Below are positions 6,690-8,142 of a stretch of 8,142 nt of DNA, one piece after another. The notes beneath the pieces are model-generated. The model was not told the origin of the DNA and searched no databases. It saw only the letters and a list, made by a program, of their open reading frames with translations. Origin of the DNA: Thermoleophilia bacterium (GTDB lineage Bacteria; Actinomycetota; Thermoleophilia; Gaiellales; Gaiellaceae); contig JAERMP010000115.1 in the NCBI GenBank assembly GCA_016844515.1, forward strand, positions 1 to 8,142, read 5' to 3'. Numbering within the stretch: position 1 is the stretch's first letter; every line of letters starts with the position of its first letter. Made by a program: the position numbers and the translations under genes.

Positions 6690-6707
6690 ACCACTAGCCT
6701 TGCGCTG
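6690..6707 (+). promoter_or_regulatory. Candidate promoter of dinB (leaderless-type -10)
   Basis: ACCACTAG (6690-6697) runs into TAGCCT (6695-6700), a TANNNT-type -10 box, with seven bases to the ATG at 6708. This is the spacing of leaderless transcripts. GGAGAG at 6684-6689 ends 18 bases before the ATG, too far for a normal ribosome site. No clear -35 hexamer and no GAAC-N4-GTTC type LexA box were found in the region. Confidence 0.35.
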
Positions 6708-7710
6708 ATGTCGCACGCCACTCCTCCACGCTCACGAGTGCCGATCCTCGCGCACCTCGACCTGGACGCGTTCTTCGCCGCGGTCGAGGAGTTGGAGAGC
6801 CCCGAGCTCCGCGAACGACCCTTGGTGGTCGGGGGCGATCCACACGGAAGAGGTGTCGTCTCGACGGCGAACTATGCCGCGCGGAAGTTCGGGATCCACT
6901 CGGCGATGAGCGCGGCGGAGGCGCTCAGACGCTGCCCGAACGCGGTCTTCGTGCGCCCCCGCCATGCCCTGTATCGCCAGTACTCGCGGGTCGTATGGGA
7001 CACGGTCGGCGAGATCGTCCCGCGGATCGAGCGCACCGGGATCGACGAGGGCTACCTCGACCTCGCCACAGTCGCCTCCGACTTCACGCGCGCTCGCGCC
7101 GTGGCGTCGGCGATCCAGACTGCTGTCCGGGCGACGACGAGCCTCACCTGCTCACTCGGTGTCGGGACCTCGAAGGTCGTGTGCAAGATCGGGTCCGACC
7201 GCCGAAAGCCCGGCGGCGTCACCGTCGTGCCTCCGGGTACCGAGGCAGCGTTCCTCGCGCCGCTCGCCGTGCGACTGCTGCCCGGAGTGGGGCCACGTGC
7301 CGAGGCGCGGCTGCGAACCGCAGGCGTCGAGACGATCGGCGCCTTGGCCGTACTGGCGGATCCGGACCTGCGGGCGGTTCTTCCCGGATCGATCGGGACG
7401 CTGCTCCGCGATCGCTCCAGGGGAATAGACCCCCGCGGCCTCGAGCTCGCGGGCGAGCCTGTGTCCGTGTCGGCGGAGGACACCTTCGCGCGCGATGTCT
7501 CCGAGCGAGCCCAGCTCCACGACGAGGTGCGGCGTCTGGCTCAACTCGTCTCCGAGAGGCTGCAGAACGGTAGACGAGGGCGACGTCATCGGCACCGTTG
7601 CTTGCACCCTGCTCGACCGCGGGCTCCGCGACCGGCCCGGAGCGCTCCGGCTCGTCGGCGTCGGTGTCTCGGGCCTCTCTCCGTACCGCCAGCTGACCCT
7701 GGAGTCGTAG
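6708..7710 (+). pseudogene. dinB: DNA polymerase IV (DinB, Y-family), frame-disrupted in the little-finger domain
   Basis: The first 286 codons are intact: AHLDLDAFFAAVE with metal-binding D18 and the FF steric-gate region, then TGIDEGYLDL with catalytic D113-E114 (usually S-x-D-E-A), TSKVVCKIGSDRRKPGG (K156, K160), and a helix-hairpin-helix LPGVGPRAEARLR from 191. The frame is lost after SERLQ (about 7566). The correct C-terminus resumes in the next frame as RTVDEGDVIG and continues to LSPYRQLTLES with a TAG at 7708-7710. Family members have about 25 more residues here, including RTVT-(V/L)-K-x-R-Y-x-D-F-x-T, a strand of the DNA-gripping little finger, so I infer a deletion of 2+3k bases. 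As read, the ORF would end at 7805 with 79 unrelated residues and would overlap the next gene. ATG 6708 is chosen over longer in-frame starts because conservation begins just after it. Translesion synthesis would be the role if the gene is intact in the organism. Confidence 0.87.
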
Positions 7711-7719
7711 AGTCCTCGC

Positions 7720-8142
7720 GTGCTCGAGGCCGCTCTCTGGGGGATGCTTACGGCCGGGTCGCTGTGGATCGGCGCGGCGCTCGCGGTGTTCGCACGCCCT
7801 GCTAACCGGTGGATCGGCCTGGCAATGGCGTTCGGATCGGGAGCGCTGATCGCCGCAGTCGCCTACGAGCTCGTATTCGAGGCGTTCGAGACCGACCCCA
7901 CCATCGCCGCGGCTGGCTTCGCAATCGGAGCACTTGCGTTCTACGGCGGGGACTGGGCGATCGACCGCAAGGGCGGCCACGGACGCAAGAGCGCAGGTGG
8001 ACAGCACCAACTCGCTGGCCGTGCGGACGCGATCGTCCTGGGAACGATCCTCGACGGGATTCCGGAGTCGTTCGTCCTCGGCGCATCGCTTCAGGAGGGA
8101 TCCGGCGTGACGGTGGCGCTCGTCGTCGGAGTGTTCGTCTCG
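7720..8142 (+). CDS. ZIP-like metal transporter / ZIP family membrane protein, 5' part (runs off right edge)
   Basis: 141 codons are visible with no stop before the edge. There are hydrophobic membrane segments at about residues 4-24, 32-53, 61-81, 104-124 and from 129 on. A basic, His- and Gly-rich loop (DRKGGHGRKSAGGQHQ, 82-97) separates segments three and four, a common place for metal-sensing loops in ZIP proteins. Segment four carries GTILDGIPESFVLG (108-121), the counterpart of the ZIP H-N-x-P-E-G metal-binding motif, with Asp in place of His and Ser in place of the last Gly. ZIP proteins move divalent metals such as Zn2+ into the cytoplasm, but this variant motif leaves direction and metal open. 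The start GTG at 7720 lies nine bases after the dinB stop, with GGAG at 7701-7704 as a distant ribosome site; ATG at 7744 is possible. It is probably co-transcribed with dinB. Confidence 0.75.
   Translation, partial: MLEAALWGMLTAGSLWIGAALAVFARPANRWIGLAMAFGSGALIAAVAYELVFEAFETDPTIAAAGFAIGALAFYGGDWAIDRKGGHGRKSAGGQHQLAGRADAIVLGTILDGIPESFVLGASLQEGSGVTVALVVGVFVS

Noticed and set aside
5774..6697. 307-codon plus-strand ORF opposite neuB
   Set aside because: It is antisense to a clearly conserved NeuB and has no domain features.
6537..6707. N-terminal extension of DinB from 6537
   Set aside because: The extra 57 residues resemble no part of DinB and would cover the intergenic dyad and promoter; conservation starts after the ATG at 6708.
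6518..6707. LexA/SOS box controlling dinB
   Set aside because: I looked for GAAC-N4-GTTC and near variants; isolated GAAC and GTTC tetramers occur but not at the required spacing.
1..8142. CRISPR arrays, tRNA/rRNA genes, insertion sequences or prophage genes
   Set aside because: No regularly spaced repeats, tRNA-like cloverleaf, transposase motifs or terminal repeats were seen; nearly all of the window is accounted for by protein genes.

Overview
The window is GC-rich (about two thirds G+C by eye) with dense, overlapping genes, frequent GTG/TTG starts and few Shine-Dalgarno sequences. The DinB and ZIP proteins look actinobacterial, perhaps Thermoleophilia/Gaiellales-like, but that placement is an impression from protein style and not a computed result.

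Layout: positions 6517 down to 1 hold one compact minus-strand operon of seven genes. In transcription order these are a NeuB-family sialic-acid-type synthase (6517-5429), a KdsC-like HAD phosphatase (5432-4947), a PtmA-like short-chain dehydrogenase (4950-4165), an aldehyde dehydrogenase (4171-2744), a ketopantoate-reductase-like protein (2747-1857), an acylneuraminate-type cytidylyltransferase (1860-1105) and an enolase-superfamily sugar-acid dehydratase/cycloisomerase (1108 to beyond the left edge). All six junctions overlap: five are 4-base ATGA/GTGA overlaps and one is a 7-base TTGGTAG overlap, so the set is almost certainly co-transcribed and translationally coupled. A 190-bp divergent intergenic region (6518-6707) carries two promoter-like sites sharing the octamer ACCACTAG and a central 26-bp near-perfect dyad. 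Rightward from it run dinB (6708-7710) and the start of a ZIP-like metal transporter (7720 to the right edge).

How the genes work together: NeuB, the HAD phosphatase and the CMP-transferase form a recognisable core for making and activating a nonulosonic acid (sialic acid/KDN/legionaminate-like sugar). The phosphatase suggests a phosphorylated intermediate, as in KDN synthesis. The SDR, aldehyde dehydrogenase, ketopantoate-reductase-like protein and enolase-superfamily member are not part of the textbook sialic acid pathways. They may make or tailor an unusual precursor, so the final sugar cannot be named from sequence.

Two genes are broken. The enolase-superfamily gene loses frame at about 623, apparently where the catalytic KxK-type lysine motif should lie. 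dinB loses frame at about 7566, apparently with loss of a piece of the little-finger domain. In both cases the correct frame resumes and the remaining domain is well preserved, so the lesions are either very recent or errors in the assembly.
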